Part shown: piece after piece, positions 35,632 through 46,792 of the stretch | Layout of the letters: every line of letters starts with the position of its first letter | Position numbering within the stretch: the stretch's first letter is position 1 | Source of the DNA: Panaeolus papilionaceus | Taxonomy: Eukaryota; Basidiomycota; Agaricomycetes; Agaricales | DNA length: 64,000 nucleotides | Reading direction: 5' to 3' | Assembly: GCA_015501605.1 (NCBI GenBank) | Contig: JADNRZ010000042.1 | Coordinates: forward strand, 1-64,000 | Notes under the pieces: generated by a model | What the model was told of the DNA's origin: nothing | Seen by the model: only the letters and a program-made list of their open reading frames with translations | Database searches by the model: none | Program-made: the position numbers and the translations under genes

Positions 35632-36422
35632 TCAAATACTCATGAGAGTACCCAATGCTGTGCTTAACAACACGACCACTACTGGGACGTACCCTGCGAT
35701 TATGCCTCTCGCATCACCTGTTGTGAGTGTTGCTGCGGGAAAAGCACTAGCGGTGTACGTGGTTGGACTCGTCCTTGTCACTGTCGACGTTATAGTCTGG
35801 GTACCGCTCACTAATTCTGTCAGGGACGGGTACAACCACGCGCCAGAACACACGGTTTGCTGTTGGCCACCGTTTATCACGCAATCCAAACTCATCCCGC
35901 TTTCCAGCCATACTGCACTATTGTCAAACATAGTAACAACTGGGTCCTGCATCTCCCGATGGATACTCTCTCCTTGCTCAATGGTAGCTGTACACAGGCA
36001 TGGAAATAGCAAAGGAACCGGTTAGGTCGGACATGCAATGGTCAGAACTTCACTTACCGATTGCAGTGATGGTCGCGTCAGTTACTGTGGTGTGATGAGG
36101 ACTTCCAAAAAAGATACTGGTATAGAGGTTCTTCATTTCGTATCTCGTTACTCCGGACTCTCTTGATCCCAAAGTGGAGGCAGTTTCTGTCCCAGCCGCC
36201 CTGTCGGGATCGGTGATTGTGTAGGTAGTGGTAGGATGGGTGAGAGGGATGCCTGCTGGAGGATAAACTCGACTCAAGGTCACGACATTACCCCCTGAAA
36301 AATCATTCACGAGTGGTTAGTACATATATCTCTTTGCATCTACCGAAGAACTTTTGTTACATACTTGTCGACGCAATTACTGCCAGGAGTGTAGCGATTA
36401 TTTCGAATAGTATCGGTTTCAT
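35632..36422 (-). CDS. Secreted, probably GPI-anchored protein (copy B of a pair)
   Basis: Three exons: 36422-36365, 36294-36058 and 35987-35632, all phase 1, giving 216 residues. A signal peptide (MKPILFEIIATLLAVIAST) is followed by RGNVVTLSRVYPPAG, a Thr-rich part, ATIEQGESIHREMQDPVVT, two cysteines (LDCVINGG, TVCSGAW), SGTQTITSTVTRTSPTTYTA and a hydrophobic tail (VVVVLLSTALGTLMSI) fitting GPI attachment. Shared blocks with copy A (VVTL.R, TITA, EQG..HRE, VCSG, SGTQT.T.T, TTYTA.AFP.AT) show a duplication. Function unknown. Confidence 0.72.
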
Positions 36423-36824
36423 GGGTTACAGATCGTTCGGTAGAGTCTCATAACATTCCAACCTTTAAGTAAAAATCCGAGATGTAGTACAGTGTTGGAG
36501 CTGGAGCATCAACTGTGCCAACAATTGATGAGTAGTAGAGTCGAGGTTGCAATACCTCCACCTTCTACCCCACCTCATACGTATCATATGACGCATACAT
36601 ACCCTCCAGAGCTTATAATAGAGGCATGAAATGCACATATCACTTGCATATTGCTGTAACACAGCGAAGATACCGTCGAACAATATGAGTCTAATTATAG
36701 CTGGCTCGCCTCCTGCGAGTGAATGAGCCAGTGCCACTCATCCAGAACGCGATCATGTGACAATTGATTCAAGCTTTAGATCTTCAAAGTTGTGCTCGCG
36801 AGTTACTCATTGTCCACCACCACG
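36423..36824. other. Intergenic region
   Basis: Shared flank of GPI-protein copy B and the HMG-family fragment. A minus-strand open frame at 36465-36737 has no domain resemblance. Confidence 0.4.
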
Positions 36825-36959
36825 ATGCCACCTGCTCGTACTAAAAAGCAAAAACAAAAGAGAGCACCAGGTGAAATTGACGAAAACTGGACAAAGTCTA
36901 TGGAAGAAGTCTTCCAGGCTTGGATACCAAGCGCGGTCATCCATCAGCAAAAACCCTGA
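36825..36959 (+). pseudogene. 5' fragment of an HMG-box-family gene
   Basis: A 44-codon frame from ATG at 36825 to TGA at 36957-36959 opens MPPARTKKQKQKRAPGEI and then reads NWTKSMEEVFQAWIPSAV. This matches GWTQSMEAAYQAWLPSAV of the gene at 23.8 kb. Resemblance ends right after SAV, and no HMG box follows. It is therefore a truncated duplicate of the family's N-terminus, or a first exon whose gene was disrupted. It is useful because it shows what the N-terminus of the 23.8-kb gene should look like. Confidence 0.65.
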
Positions 36960-37640
36960 TAAATTATCTACTGTGTCAGCACCAGCGTAGGTAGACCTAA
37001 AAGCCACAGACTGATCTATCTCCGGCCAGTGTATGAACAGTGTGGTGTTGGTCAGACTTACAACGTTGGCGCTGACAATCACCAGACCTACAGACCCGAA
37101 TACAGTCCTGTCTCAAAACGCACTGATGATCCTCAGACCTAGGGTGGTCTGCGTAACGGTCTGTATACCTACAGCTACTTTGCATGACGACCTCAGATAT
37201 ATGGCTCACCAGGCCAGCAGTACCTCAGGTCTACGACTATCATCCTGTCGGTCGCTGCCCTTCCCATTACCAGCGTGACCAAAGTTTGTCTATCCATGAA
37301 CAGACCAGCTTTGGACAGAGCTTTGGACAGTGCCCTGGTGTTAGGTATTGGGTCAATACAACGATATTGTCCTCATTATAGAATTGATCACAGCATCGCG
37401 AATTTTGACATGACTTTGCACTATGACTTACGTCTCTATGAATTGTGCACCTCAGTGTCTGATCTTTTTAACATAAACTATTTAATTCTCCTCAACATTG
37501 ATCTATATAGTAGAAGTAATTTATTCAAAGTCACGAATGGATGTCATTGAATTAGAACGGAGCACAGGCGGCGTCGTGGAGGTGCTCCGCCCTCCGAGGA
37601 GCCTTGGTGTTAGCCACTCTTGTTGCACAAGTTGCCTCTA
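36960..37640. other. Intergenic region rich in CAGACC/GGTCTG words
   Basis: No gene is supported. CAGACCTA, GGTCAGAC and GGTCTG recur from 37020 to 37230 in both orientations, and again at 37830-37875. This might be the remains of a repeat with internal inverted words, but I could not define ends. Confidence 0.4.
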
Positions 37641-37650
37641 CTTCCAACAG

Positions 37651-37736
37651 CACCGTTGATGCAGTGGCTTCAGCGCTGCATCTCATGTGTTCCTCACATC
37701 CTGGGTTCAATTCCCGAACATGCCAAAAAAAAAAAA
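37651..37736 (+). mobile_element. Possible tRNA-derived SINE (B box and A-tail)
   Basis: GGTTCAATTCC at 37705-37715 fits the Pol III B-box consensus, with GGG and CCC flanks able to form the T stem. About 45 nt upstream, TGATGCAGTGGCTTCAGCGC resembles an A box/D arm. An 11-A run follows at 37726-37736. The acceptor stem does not pair, so this is not a functional tRNA. No target duplication was found. Confidence 0.4.
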
Positions 37737-37745
37737 GTTGGCATG

Positions 37746-40700
37746 GAGCTATCGGGCACAATAATTTTCGGTGTTTTTCGTCATTAACTGCTGAGTCACA
37801 GGCCTAGCGCCCATCAGGATGATGTTGGTCTGACCTATGGAAGCCCTCAGACCTTGCGACGATGGCAGGTCTGTTGGCGCGTTTCAGATAGTTAAATGCT
37901 AGAATTCCTGCCACCCCAGCGCAGATGTGGATGTTTTTATGCAGGCGTGGTAGATCTATCATCAGATTTTTCGCTGATGCACAACAAGGGGACATTGGCT
38001 GACCAGATCGAAAACAATTAAAGACTTCTTTGATCAACTCCGCTGACAGGCCCTTTGGTAATCTCTTTGATCAGTTTCCTTTTATCTTCGCCTTCCCCTC
38101 GTCAGGGTTATCAATGGAGGGTCGCGAGTGTGACTCTGAGCGCGCATTGTTAGGCTGACAGGTTTCCCAGGTGATCAGTTATGTTAACGGGTCAGCCTCA
38201 TTGCAGCCCGATTAAGGCATTTGCACGATCATTGTGCGCATTGCTTTTCTGTTTTGTGCAGTTTGTGCATGGGGGCTCTGGACATGTATAAAAGGCTGTC
38301 TACTCGCCCACTTCTTTCTTTCCCTCAAACCACATCTTTCTCTTCTTTGGGCCTCACTTCGCCGACTGGCTCCTCTGCTCTAGTGTCCTGGACATCGCCT
38401 AGGCCATTCTTCTGGTCTGTGCTTGGGTACGTATCCTACCTATACAATGTTTTGGGGCCCTGGCTGACCGCTCTTTACGTCTTTCACCTAGTCGGGCACT
38501 TGGGTTGACCCTGCTTTCACGTCATCTCGCTCCCCTCGCCGATTATCCGGGTTACAACGATCTCGCCCTGGCTGGCTCGTGTCGACATCATCACTTCAGG
38601 TCTTGGTTCCGCTCGTCTGACTCACGACACAGAGGACAGGGATGGACAGGTAATTTGTGTGATCTCGAAACCCGCGTGATGCAAATTCCTGAGTGGGCGT
38701 GGGGGGGACTAACTAAGGGCAGAACAGCTGACGGCTCTGTGGATGGGGGGGCGGCGCGACTCACGGAAGTGACAAGTCTGTTAGAGGAGGCGGGAGGGAG
38801 GAGGAAAGCCCCTCTACCACCCTTTCTTGATTCCAACAAGCACAAGCTTGTTGCGTTTCATGATGGGAAGGTAACATCAGACGTACGTCCTTCACTACCT
38901 TTTATCCCACTCGTCACTGACATGGCACTCTGCAGATAAGTCTAAGCCGCCGTCAGCCACCCCCACCCCCACTCCCCACTCCCGTCGTCCCTTTCTCTCT
39001 GTGTGAAGTGTGAAGTGTGAAGTGTGATCTCGTGCGTGCCTCAAGACGATGATCTCGCCTGGCTCGGTCTCATGATCGAGCTTGACGATCTCCTATTGAA
39101 CCACGTAGATAGCTGAACTTCCTAAGTCGCGAGCAGCCTGGATGCTCTTGAGTCTAAGTCGCTCGGGGTGCAATGGGGGAGTTTTGATCCCGGGTCAAAC
39201 CCCGGGGTATTCCTGCGCTGGCAAGATCCTTTTAAAAGGGCAACAGGCGTGTTTATTTCGACCTGTAAGAAGCAGCCAGGTTATAACCCATTGTGCCCCC
39301 ATTGTTTGCTTTCTACACTCCCGTTGGCTGGACCGAGTCCCCCGGGTAAGTTGACTGCATTCGATGGAGCTGAGCTTGCCTACAATTAAATGGCACCTTC
39401 TGTGACTTTTTTTTTTTTATACGAAAGAGCCCACGGAAATATAATTTTAACCTATAAGAGGTGTTTGGGGCCAAATTTTGGTGTGATTTAAGATTAGCGA
39501 CGCATGATAAAGGGCATTTTTCAAAACATCTAAATTTAAACAATTCATTGGCGCCATACTTGCTAAGCCGCAAAGACGCGTTCATTTAAATTAATGAAAT
39601 GAATTAAGACGCGTTTGTGTATATTTGCCGATGGCATCAAACCTTCTCACAAGTGGCATTTCCTGTCTACCGTTACGCCCATCTCTTTCATTTTCACCAC
39701 ATTCTATCTGACATTGACGATTCCTGTCCTTCTTTTTTACTTGAGAAGATTTAAGGAGTGTATCAACGAAGAAACGCCTAAAGTTTTTCCAGGATAATGT
39801 CCGATATTTTTTTTTGTATTTCTACGACATCGCTACCCCTTGGATAACTCGAAGTCGTTCTGCAACGAACGGCGTACTACTAGCGATTAACGCTATTCAA
39901 AGCCAATAGGTATCTGGAATCGTGCATTCATCAGTTTAATGCTGGGACGCCCTGATAACGTTGAAGTGGAGTAGTTCTAGCCAGAGAATTACGTGTTGAC
40001 TCTGCGTCGCTGATGCGACGTGCTTGTCAGAGCCCTGTGCACATCAGTAAAATGCCTTTTGGTGTGAACCATAATGCAACAATACAGTAGCCAGCTACCA
40101 CAGGGCGTCAATTCAAGTAGAGCTCTATGTATATAAGTTGCTCTGTATCAGATATCTGGTCGCTGTCGCATCTTTTCATGATCGCTATCAAGTCGTTACA
40201 CTGACTTTCATCCTCTGAACTCGCTTCGGAAATCCCAATTGCTCCGCAGTATCTCTCCCCACAAGTGCCAGCTCTTGCTACCATTAGCTAGGCAGTTCTA
40301 TTGTACAACGATCTACCCATTGAGCAACAAATCCAGGGATAAATAACCCAAGAGTCCATTTTATTGTCTTTCTACGGGTGAACTAACAAGTTGTGGGTCG
40401 CTATATTAAATTATACCTATGTTACTGACCCCAGCTTCCAAGTTTCCTATATTTTATATATACTGAGCATGCGTTCATCAAGAATATGTGAGGCGACAGG
40501 CGCCGCGCCATACCGAGGTGGCTTTGAGATGTGAACTAAGTGTAAGGACTACTATTCTTGCATATATTATTTAGACTAATCATTACGAGCGCTTCAAGGC
40601 GTAAGATTTTGTCCCTTTTCCAGTCTTACCTCAACCAAACGCTCTGCCGTCTATCGTTGTTGGTTATCAATGAAGTGTGATATGCAGGTTTTCTCCTTGC

Positions 40701-41032
40701 ATTCCATGGGCTCTGTGGAACTCGAAGCTTGAAGCTGGAAAACCTTTGTCGAGTAAGTGAGCGTGTGAATGCCAAGTTCTCTACGATGAATGTAGCCATC
40801 AGACGAAATCAGATTCCTTGTAAACATGATAAGAGACTCACACGCTGCATGGCAGCACAAACACCACTTGACGATGACACTGCCCAGCTCTTCGTTAGAA
40901 CCATATGCTTTTCCGCCCTTCCTTGACACGTCCTTAGTCCTTCAGTCTCAACGCGTAAAACGCGTCAGGCGACATCCCTCTTCTCAAAAATTTACCATTA
41001 ATTAACGAACCTACCGCATCAACTAGTCGACC
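37746..41032. other. Intergenic region with retroelement-like promoter sequence
   Basis: No gene is supported. A good TATA box lies at 38287. A plus-strand frame at 38505-38939 (144 codons) follows it but has no recognisable domain. There is a GTGTGAA repeat at 39001-39025 and a T-run near 39408. AT-rich spacer occupies much of 39400-40600, and a minus-strand frame at 40651-40929 has no family resemblance. Confidence 0.4.
38287..38295 (+). promoter_or_regulatory. TATA box, TATAAAAGG
   Basis: TATAAAAGG is followed at about 25-50 bp by a pyrimidine-rich stretch (CCACTTCTTTCTTTCCCTC) typical of fungal transcription starts. No confident gene follows, so it may belong to a solo LTR or a dead gene. 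Confidence 0.4.
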
Positions 41033-42336
41033 ATGTCACAACCTATAAACCAAAATCCTGACCGGAGCCAGGCTCTTTGGTTTGACGATGCGACCCCATC
41101 TATTGAGTATTCAGGTGCTTGGGATCCTATTCCTTGGGATGGAGCTTTTCAATCAACAATACACCAGACGAGAGATGTCGGTGCATCGGCTAGCTTCAAC
41201 TTTCCAGGTGTGTGATGTTATATTTAACTTCCTTCTCATATCTCTAACGCGTTATTATTACAAATATAGGTCCAGCGTATGCCTTCATTAATATAACGTG
41301 GCCCGCATGCCAAGGTAGTGGATACCAGCTTCGGGCATACGTCCATGGATTCGACGATAATGTTCGTCCCGTCAGCCTCAATTGTGGGACACGTAATGAT
41401 GTCGACTTCGTGGAACTTTATTGGAATATTATCGACAAGCCGGGTCCCCAGAAAATGACAGTTGAATTTATTGACGGGGGAACAGGCAAAGTGCCTCTGA
41501 TGCTCGATAGCTTTGGATATCTCCCAATGAGCACATCAAGCCCGACACCGACACCCCCACCTACCTCACCTATCAGTAACACACCCCAGACAGCAACGTC
41601 AGGTACCCAATTCGTCCTTCATCGTGCTCTGACCCTCATGAACTTATTTTTAGACGCTTCTATATCTCCTCTTTCAACAGTTAACAATTCAAAGTCGGGC
41701 AACCAGCAACCCCCATTCTCAATGCCAGTCCTGGTTGCAATATCTGTCGCCCTTGTTGTGGGTTTTATCGCAGCTACCACCCTTTTTGCATGTCGTCACA
41801 AAATGCGAGCTTTATGCTCTCGAGTACGGGGACAACAACCAAACAAGCAGGACATGGAGAAAAAACGGACGCCCACACCACTTAATCCGTATGGAACCCT
41901 CGGCGCGTCGTCACCTAGTCAACTGGGCTTGATCGAATCACAAAGCACGCTGGACCGGCCGAGATCCCCGAATTCCCTATTTGATGACGTCGCTTCCAAT
42001 AAGTCCAACTCAACCATGGCGATACCCTCCTGCATTCTTGGTCAAAACCCAAAATTCGGCCAATGCTTTTGCCCTACATGCGACGAGACACATTCAGCTC
42101 CTCGGCAATCCGGATCATTTTCAACGCCATCAGCACGTCCAACTTCATCCGGTGCGCGTTCGGATACTCAGTCGAGCATCACTGCCATTGGGTTAAGTGC
42201 GAGCTATCGACCATCTAGTGCAGGTAGTCATACTGCTGCCTCAGTTTATTCAAACCCTTTCACAGATCGCCATACTTCAATGGACGCCACTCTCAGAGAC
42301 AGCACAAGTGCGAGAAACCCTTTCGAAGGAGACTAG
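41033..42336 (+). CDS. Single-pass membrane protein, tandem family member 1
   Basis: Three exons: 41033-41207, 41270-41602 and 41654-42336, all phase 1, giving 396 residues. The N-terminus starts MSQ with no signal peptide and goes directly into an ectodomain-like block (WFDDATPSIEYSGAW, GASASFNFPG, LDSFGYLP). A Pro/Thr-rich stalk, one TM (about 194-216) followed by RHKMRALCSRVR, and a Ser-rich cytoplasmic tail with CFCPTC (307-312) complete it. The ectodomain resembles a widespread Agaricomycete surface-protein family with a jelly-roll-like domain, which usually has a leader. The basic patch after the TM predicts the tail inside. Exon 1 is exactly 175 nt in all three copies. The 51-nt second intron is a multiple of three, so the frame stays open through it. 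Confidence 0.75.
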
Positions 42337-42964
42337 GCAGCCCTTGTGCTATGCGCCCTCTTCCTTCATCTGAGTCTGATGGTGCTGCTATATATTTGAC
42401 GCCATTATTTTAGGCATCTGGGCAGAGCCGCTAACTCAGCAGCCCACGAATCTATCCAATTACGTCTCTCTTGGACAGCGGATTAGTTTTGCGGCTCAAG
42501 GTGTTTGCTCTTTTCAGGCTAAGCGTGGTATGGTTCATCATGAACTACTGGTGCTTCCCCGACTTTGCCAGTCAACGGGTTTGCCAGGTGGACCATATAC
42601 CCCACAACTTCCGAGCTGAGTTGTGTTACCTAACAAGCAAGCACTCGACACGCTCTTCTAATTTACTTTAGTAGTGCCATAAAATAGTTTGTCGCTAAAA
42701 AAACCCCTAGTAAATGACACTATCCCTTCCGTATAGCACAGTGTTGACGATCATTGGTGCGGGGAGACTTTAGCACGGACGCGCGATAGCCGAAAGGCTC
42801 AGCTGTTGTGCTACCCGATATCTGTTATCAATAACCTTTGCACTAAATGTTCATCACAACAAAAACGCCCCTCTCATCCTCCTTTGTGCTTTTCATGACC
42901 CTCTAGCCCCTGCGAGAACATTCATTCACGTCCGACTCACTGGGCTGAAGTCGCAAGACTTGGG
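42337..42964. other. Intergenic spacer in the tandem array
   Basis: Spacer between family members 1 and 2. No coding sequence is supported. An open frame at 42471-42671 has no family resemblance. Confidence 0.45.
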
Positions 42965-44453
42965 ATGTCCCAAATTCAATATCCAAACCCAGATCGCAGG
43001 AGAATACGCTGGTTTGACGACACCTCATCTTCTATCGTGTACAGCGGGACGTGGAGACATGTTTCTAGAACTGCAGCATGGTTTGCCGCACTTCACTCAA
43101 CAAATGAAATGGGAGCTTCTGCGTCATTTTCCTTTCCAGGTGCGTATCTCAAGTATTCTGTTCATTTGTCTACTTCTCATTACCTTGACATGTTCTCATC
43201 AAACTCATTCCCGGAAACACAGGCCCTGCGTACGTGTTTATCAACATTTCACTTCCCCTATGTGAGATTCCCGGAGGGGCGTTCACAATTAGGGCATACA
43301 TACACGCGTTGGACGCTGATACGAGTCCCGCCGTTGCCGTTGCATGCGCAGACCGACGTGGCGCAGGTGCCATTGACTATTTGGAATTTTACTCAAACGT
43401 CGTCGACATCCCAGGGAGTCAAACTGCAACAATTGAGCTTGTGAATAGTGGTAATACAGTGCCGAGTCGGGGAGGACCTTTACTACTCGACAGCTTTGGG
43501 TATCTCCCATTGGATGGGATCCCGTTTACAGGCTTTCCGTCTTCACAGTCATCAGAGTCTATCATGATGTCAACAACTTCAGCTTCGAGACGCATGACCA
43601 CTCAGATTAAAAGCTCGACTTCGCGTAGCTATCACTTCTCTTTTCTTCGGTTGTATGACAATATCTAATTTGTGCTTTGAACATCCTAGCCCCCACCTCG
43701 ATAACTACGGCCGTTGTGCCAAACGCATCTGACGATGTCAACCAAGTAGGAAACTCCAATATTGCCCTTACACCAGCAAATGACACTCAGACCTCATTCC
43801 CGATCTCGGCGTTGATTGGCCTGTGCTTGGCTATCGCTCTGGGACTCATAACTCTCTTTGTGCTCCTTCAACTATGGCGAAGGAGAATACGAAGCTTCTG
43901 TCAACAGCGAAAACTTCGCTCGTCTAGTGCCCCTGAGGTGGACATGGTGGAATTTTTAAACCCTTCTGTGACGACAAATACCCCGCGCTACAGCTCCCTA
44001 GGATATTCGTCCATCCACACCGGTACGCATCGCCCTCTAGACCCGGGAATCAGTCGAAACCGTGGCGCCTCCCCCAACTCGCTCTTCAACGACACCCAGT
44101 CCACTACCTCCACGGCCCATATTAACTGCACCGCCCTTGGCGAAGACGCAAAACATGGTGAATGTTACTGTCCCACTTGCGACGAGACAAGCTCAAATCG
44201 AATCCGCCAGTCCACAACATCGTCAGTGCCACCCAAGGAGATTATGGGATGTCCAACCTCTTCTAGCGCACAGTCGCATGCGCAATCCAGCATTACAGCC
44301 GTCGAAACAAATGCTAGTTACAGGGCGTCTAGCGCAGGTAGTCACACGGCAGCTTCGGTGAATTCTAACCCCTTGACGAACGATCACGCTTCTATTGCAC
44401 GCACCTCCCTCGGTGGAAGCGCACCCTCACAAAACCCTTTCGGAGATGACTAG
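42965..44453 (+). CDS. Single-pass membrane protein, tandem family member 2
   Basis: Three exons: 42965-43139, 43223-43624 and 43690-44453, all phase 1, giving 446 residues. It starts MSQIQYPNPDRRR and contains WFDDTSSSIVYSGTW, ALHSTNEMGASASFSFPG, FINISLPLC, LEFYSNVVDI and LLLDSFGYLPL. A Ser/Thr stalk is followed by a TM (about 231-254) with LWRRRIRSFCQQRK behind it, and a Ser-rich tail with GECYCPTC and a terminal NPFGDD. It is much closer to member 3 than to member 1. Role unknown; surface receptor or adhesin is a guess from topology. Confidence 0.78.
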
Positions 44454-44810
44454 TTGAAACGCATTTTGTTCAACTCTTCACTGACGCGATCGAATGTGGC
44501 CGTTTTGAAGGGACATCAAGCTGGACTCTTGGCTTGGAGGTTGGATAGCTGGTATAACCTTTGAATTGAACTTAGGATCGTGAGTAAGACGATATGTTTG
44601 TCCATCATCTATCAGCGATTAACGAGTTCTCAAGCTCACGTTATAACCACCCTAAATCATACACGATCTCCGTTACTCACCAGCGACCGTCCACTCCAAA
44701 GGGCGAACAGTTGTGAGCCGTTCGACGCTCTAACGTTCTCGATGCAACAGGACATTCCAAGCGTAATTGGCAGGAGTCAAATACCCAGTCAGACCCTTCG
44801 GGATCGCTAT
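44454..44810. other. Spacer after member 2
   Basis: Contains GGCTTGGAGGTTG and TATAACCTTTGAA near 44530-44565, which recur downstream of member 3 (46920-46970), showing that the duplication unit included 3' flank. No gene is seen. Confidence 0.5.
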
Positions 44811-44890
44811 CGAGGATGAGTGCGAGCGGTAAAGCTTCCAGCACATCTGCTTCAGTTTATTTCAACACTTTCACCTGTTGCAGTGGCAGG
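44811..44890 (+). pseudogene. Relic of the 3' end of a fourth family copy
   Basis: AGTGCGAGC, then TGCTTCAGTTTATT, CAACACTTTCAC match the 3' coding part of member 1 (AGTGCGAGC, TGCCTCAGTTTATT, CAAACCCTTTCAC) in the same order. The residues read SASGKASSTSASVYFNTFT against the family motif SSAGSHTAASVYSNPFT. The match is short and the frame is then lost. Confidence 0.55.
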
Positions 44891-45424
44891 CTCTTTCACC
44901 GCCTCCGCACCTCGAAATACAACTGCGACACACTGGTCAACTATTAAGACGCGTTTCTTTTCTTTTGTTTTTTTGGCTGATTGCTAATAACTGCAGTCAT
45001 ACACTTCTTCTTCATCTTCTACTTAGTGTCTGCTGATTGACACGCGAGCTCCTCGCAGAAATGGTAGTCTCACGATGTAGTTCCTTGTTAGACCATTTGT
45101 GATTCTACCATATGGGCAAGCTCACACCTAGAAACTATGCAAATCCAAGGCGGTCGAAAAGAGCCGACTGATTGTACAGATATGATAACACCGAAAGGAA
45201 TGCTATTGCCGGTGTGAATTCATTGACGTCAATATTGTTGACATAGTCACATGAAAGCGCGATAGCCGAGAGAGAGAACCGGCCACCACGGGCAACGTCC
45301 TCCACGGCCATCACCACATAGGCCTCTTGCGTCCTTCATGACTATCTGACTCTCCTAACGGTCTACATTCGCCTCAGGCTTTGGAACTGAGCTACTCTGC
45401 ATTGGGTGAATTAAAAGACATCCA
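44891..45424. other. Spacer before member 3
   Basis: No coding sequence is supported. A short minus-strand frame at 45135-45317 has no family resemblance. Confidence 0.45.
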
Positions 45425-46792
45425 ATGTCCCAAGATCCATACCCAGCGGCTAATCGTAGTTACATCCTCTGGTATGACGATACCTCACCTTCCATCGTGT
45501 ACAGCGGAATATGGAGTCGTATCTCCAGAAAAGCAGCATGGTTTGCTGCACTTCACTCAACCAATGAAGCAGGGGCTTCTGCTTCGTTTTCTTTTCCAGG
45601 TGCGAATATCAGTTTTATTTCAATCCTTCCAGAATCATATCAATACGTCGGGAAGTCCAGGTCCGGCATACGTGTACATCAACATATCCCTTCCAATATG
45701 TGAAGACAGCGGGGGAGGGTTCACTGTTAGGGCATACGTCCACGGGTTAGACGCCGATACGAGTCAAGCCGTTGGTGTTGCATGCGCTGCACAACGCAGC
45801 AACATTGACCACCTAGAGTTTTACTCAAACCTTGTCGATATTTCAGGGAATCAAACCGCGACGATAGAGCTAGTTAATAGCGGTGATGCAGAGCCTGTTG
45901 GGGGAGGACCTTTACTACTTGACAGCTTTGGATACCTCGATGTCAGCACGTTGACACGCTTTCCTAGTGCTACCCAAAGTTCAACATCAGGTAAATACGG
46001 CGTTCATCTTCCTTCATTGCCATGTCACAATCTAATTTAGACATTACAGCTTCTACCCCGATAAATACATCGGATGTCCCGAGAAACTCTGATGGAAACA
46101 CCACAGTCGTCCCGACGCCCCCAACTAACGCTCACCGCCCATTGTCAACCCGACTGTTAATCGGCCTCTGTGTTGTGCTGTCTCTGGTATTAATTACCAT
46201 ATCTACACTGCTCATATGGCGAAAGAGAGTTCTAAACTTCTTTCAGAAGCGGAGACGCCGCTCGTCTAACGCTTCTGAGATAGACTTGGTGCAATTACCT
46301 CAACCCTCTCCCTCAGTAGACACTCCGCGTTACAGCACACTGGGCTACTCATCCATATACCCTGGGATGCATCGACAGTTGGACTCCGAAACCAGTCTGG
46401 ACCGTTCCACCTCCCCCAACTCATTATTTGATGACACCCAGTCCACTACCTCGACTGTTAAGCTTTCATGCATTCTTGGTGAGGACCCAAAACACGGGGA
46501 ATGCTTCTGCCCCTCTTGCAGCGAAACGCGTTCAAACCGCGTGCGCCAATCTGCGGAGTGGTCAACAGAAAATAGTGGACGTCCAACCTCTTCCAGCGTA
46601 CAGTCGCATGCTCGGTCTAGCATCACGGTTGTTGAGGCAAACGCTGGCCACAGGTTCAGGGTATCAAGCGCAGGTACTAGCCACACTGTTGCGTCGGCGA
46701 ACTTTGATCCCTTCGCGGATGATCACACTTCTATTACAAGCGCTTCTCTTCGTGGAACAACACCCTCATCCAACCCTTTCGGCGACGACTAG
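45425..46792 (+). CDS. Single-pass membrane protein, tandem family member 3
   Basis: Three exons: 45425-45599, 45661-45990 and 46041-46792, all phase 1, giving 418 residues. It opens MSQDPYPAANRS and has WYDDTSPSIVYSGIW, ALHSTNEAGASASFSFPG, YINISLPICED, LEFYSNLVDI and LLLDSFGYLDV. A TM (about 207-228) is followed by WRKRVLNFFQKRRRR, and the Ser-rich tail carries GECFCPSC and a terminal NPFGDD. As in the other members no signal peptide is present, and the conserved MSQ start in three copies argues that the start is right. The N-terminal domain would then be exported by the TM acting as a reverse anchor. Confidence 0.78.

Noticed and set aside
38505..38939. Plus-strand frame of 144 codons after the TATA box
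   Set aside because: No recognisable domain or family. Kept only as context for the possible solo LTR.
39160..39250. tRNA-like text (GGGTCAAACCCC and a Leu-tRNA-like GACTCAAGA on the complement)
   Set aside because: No orientation gives a cloverleaf with acceptor stem, A box and B box together.
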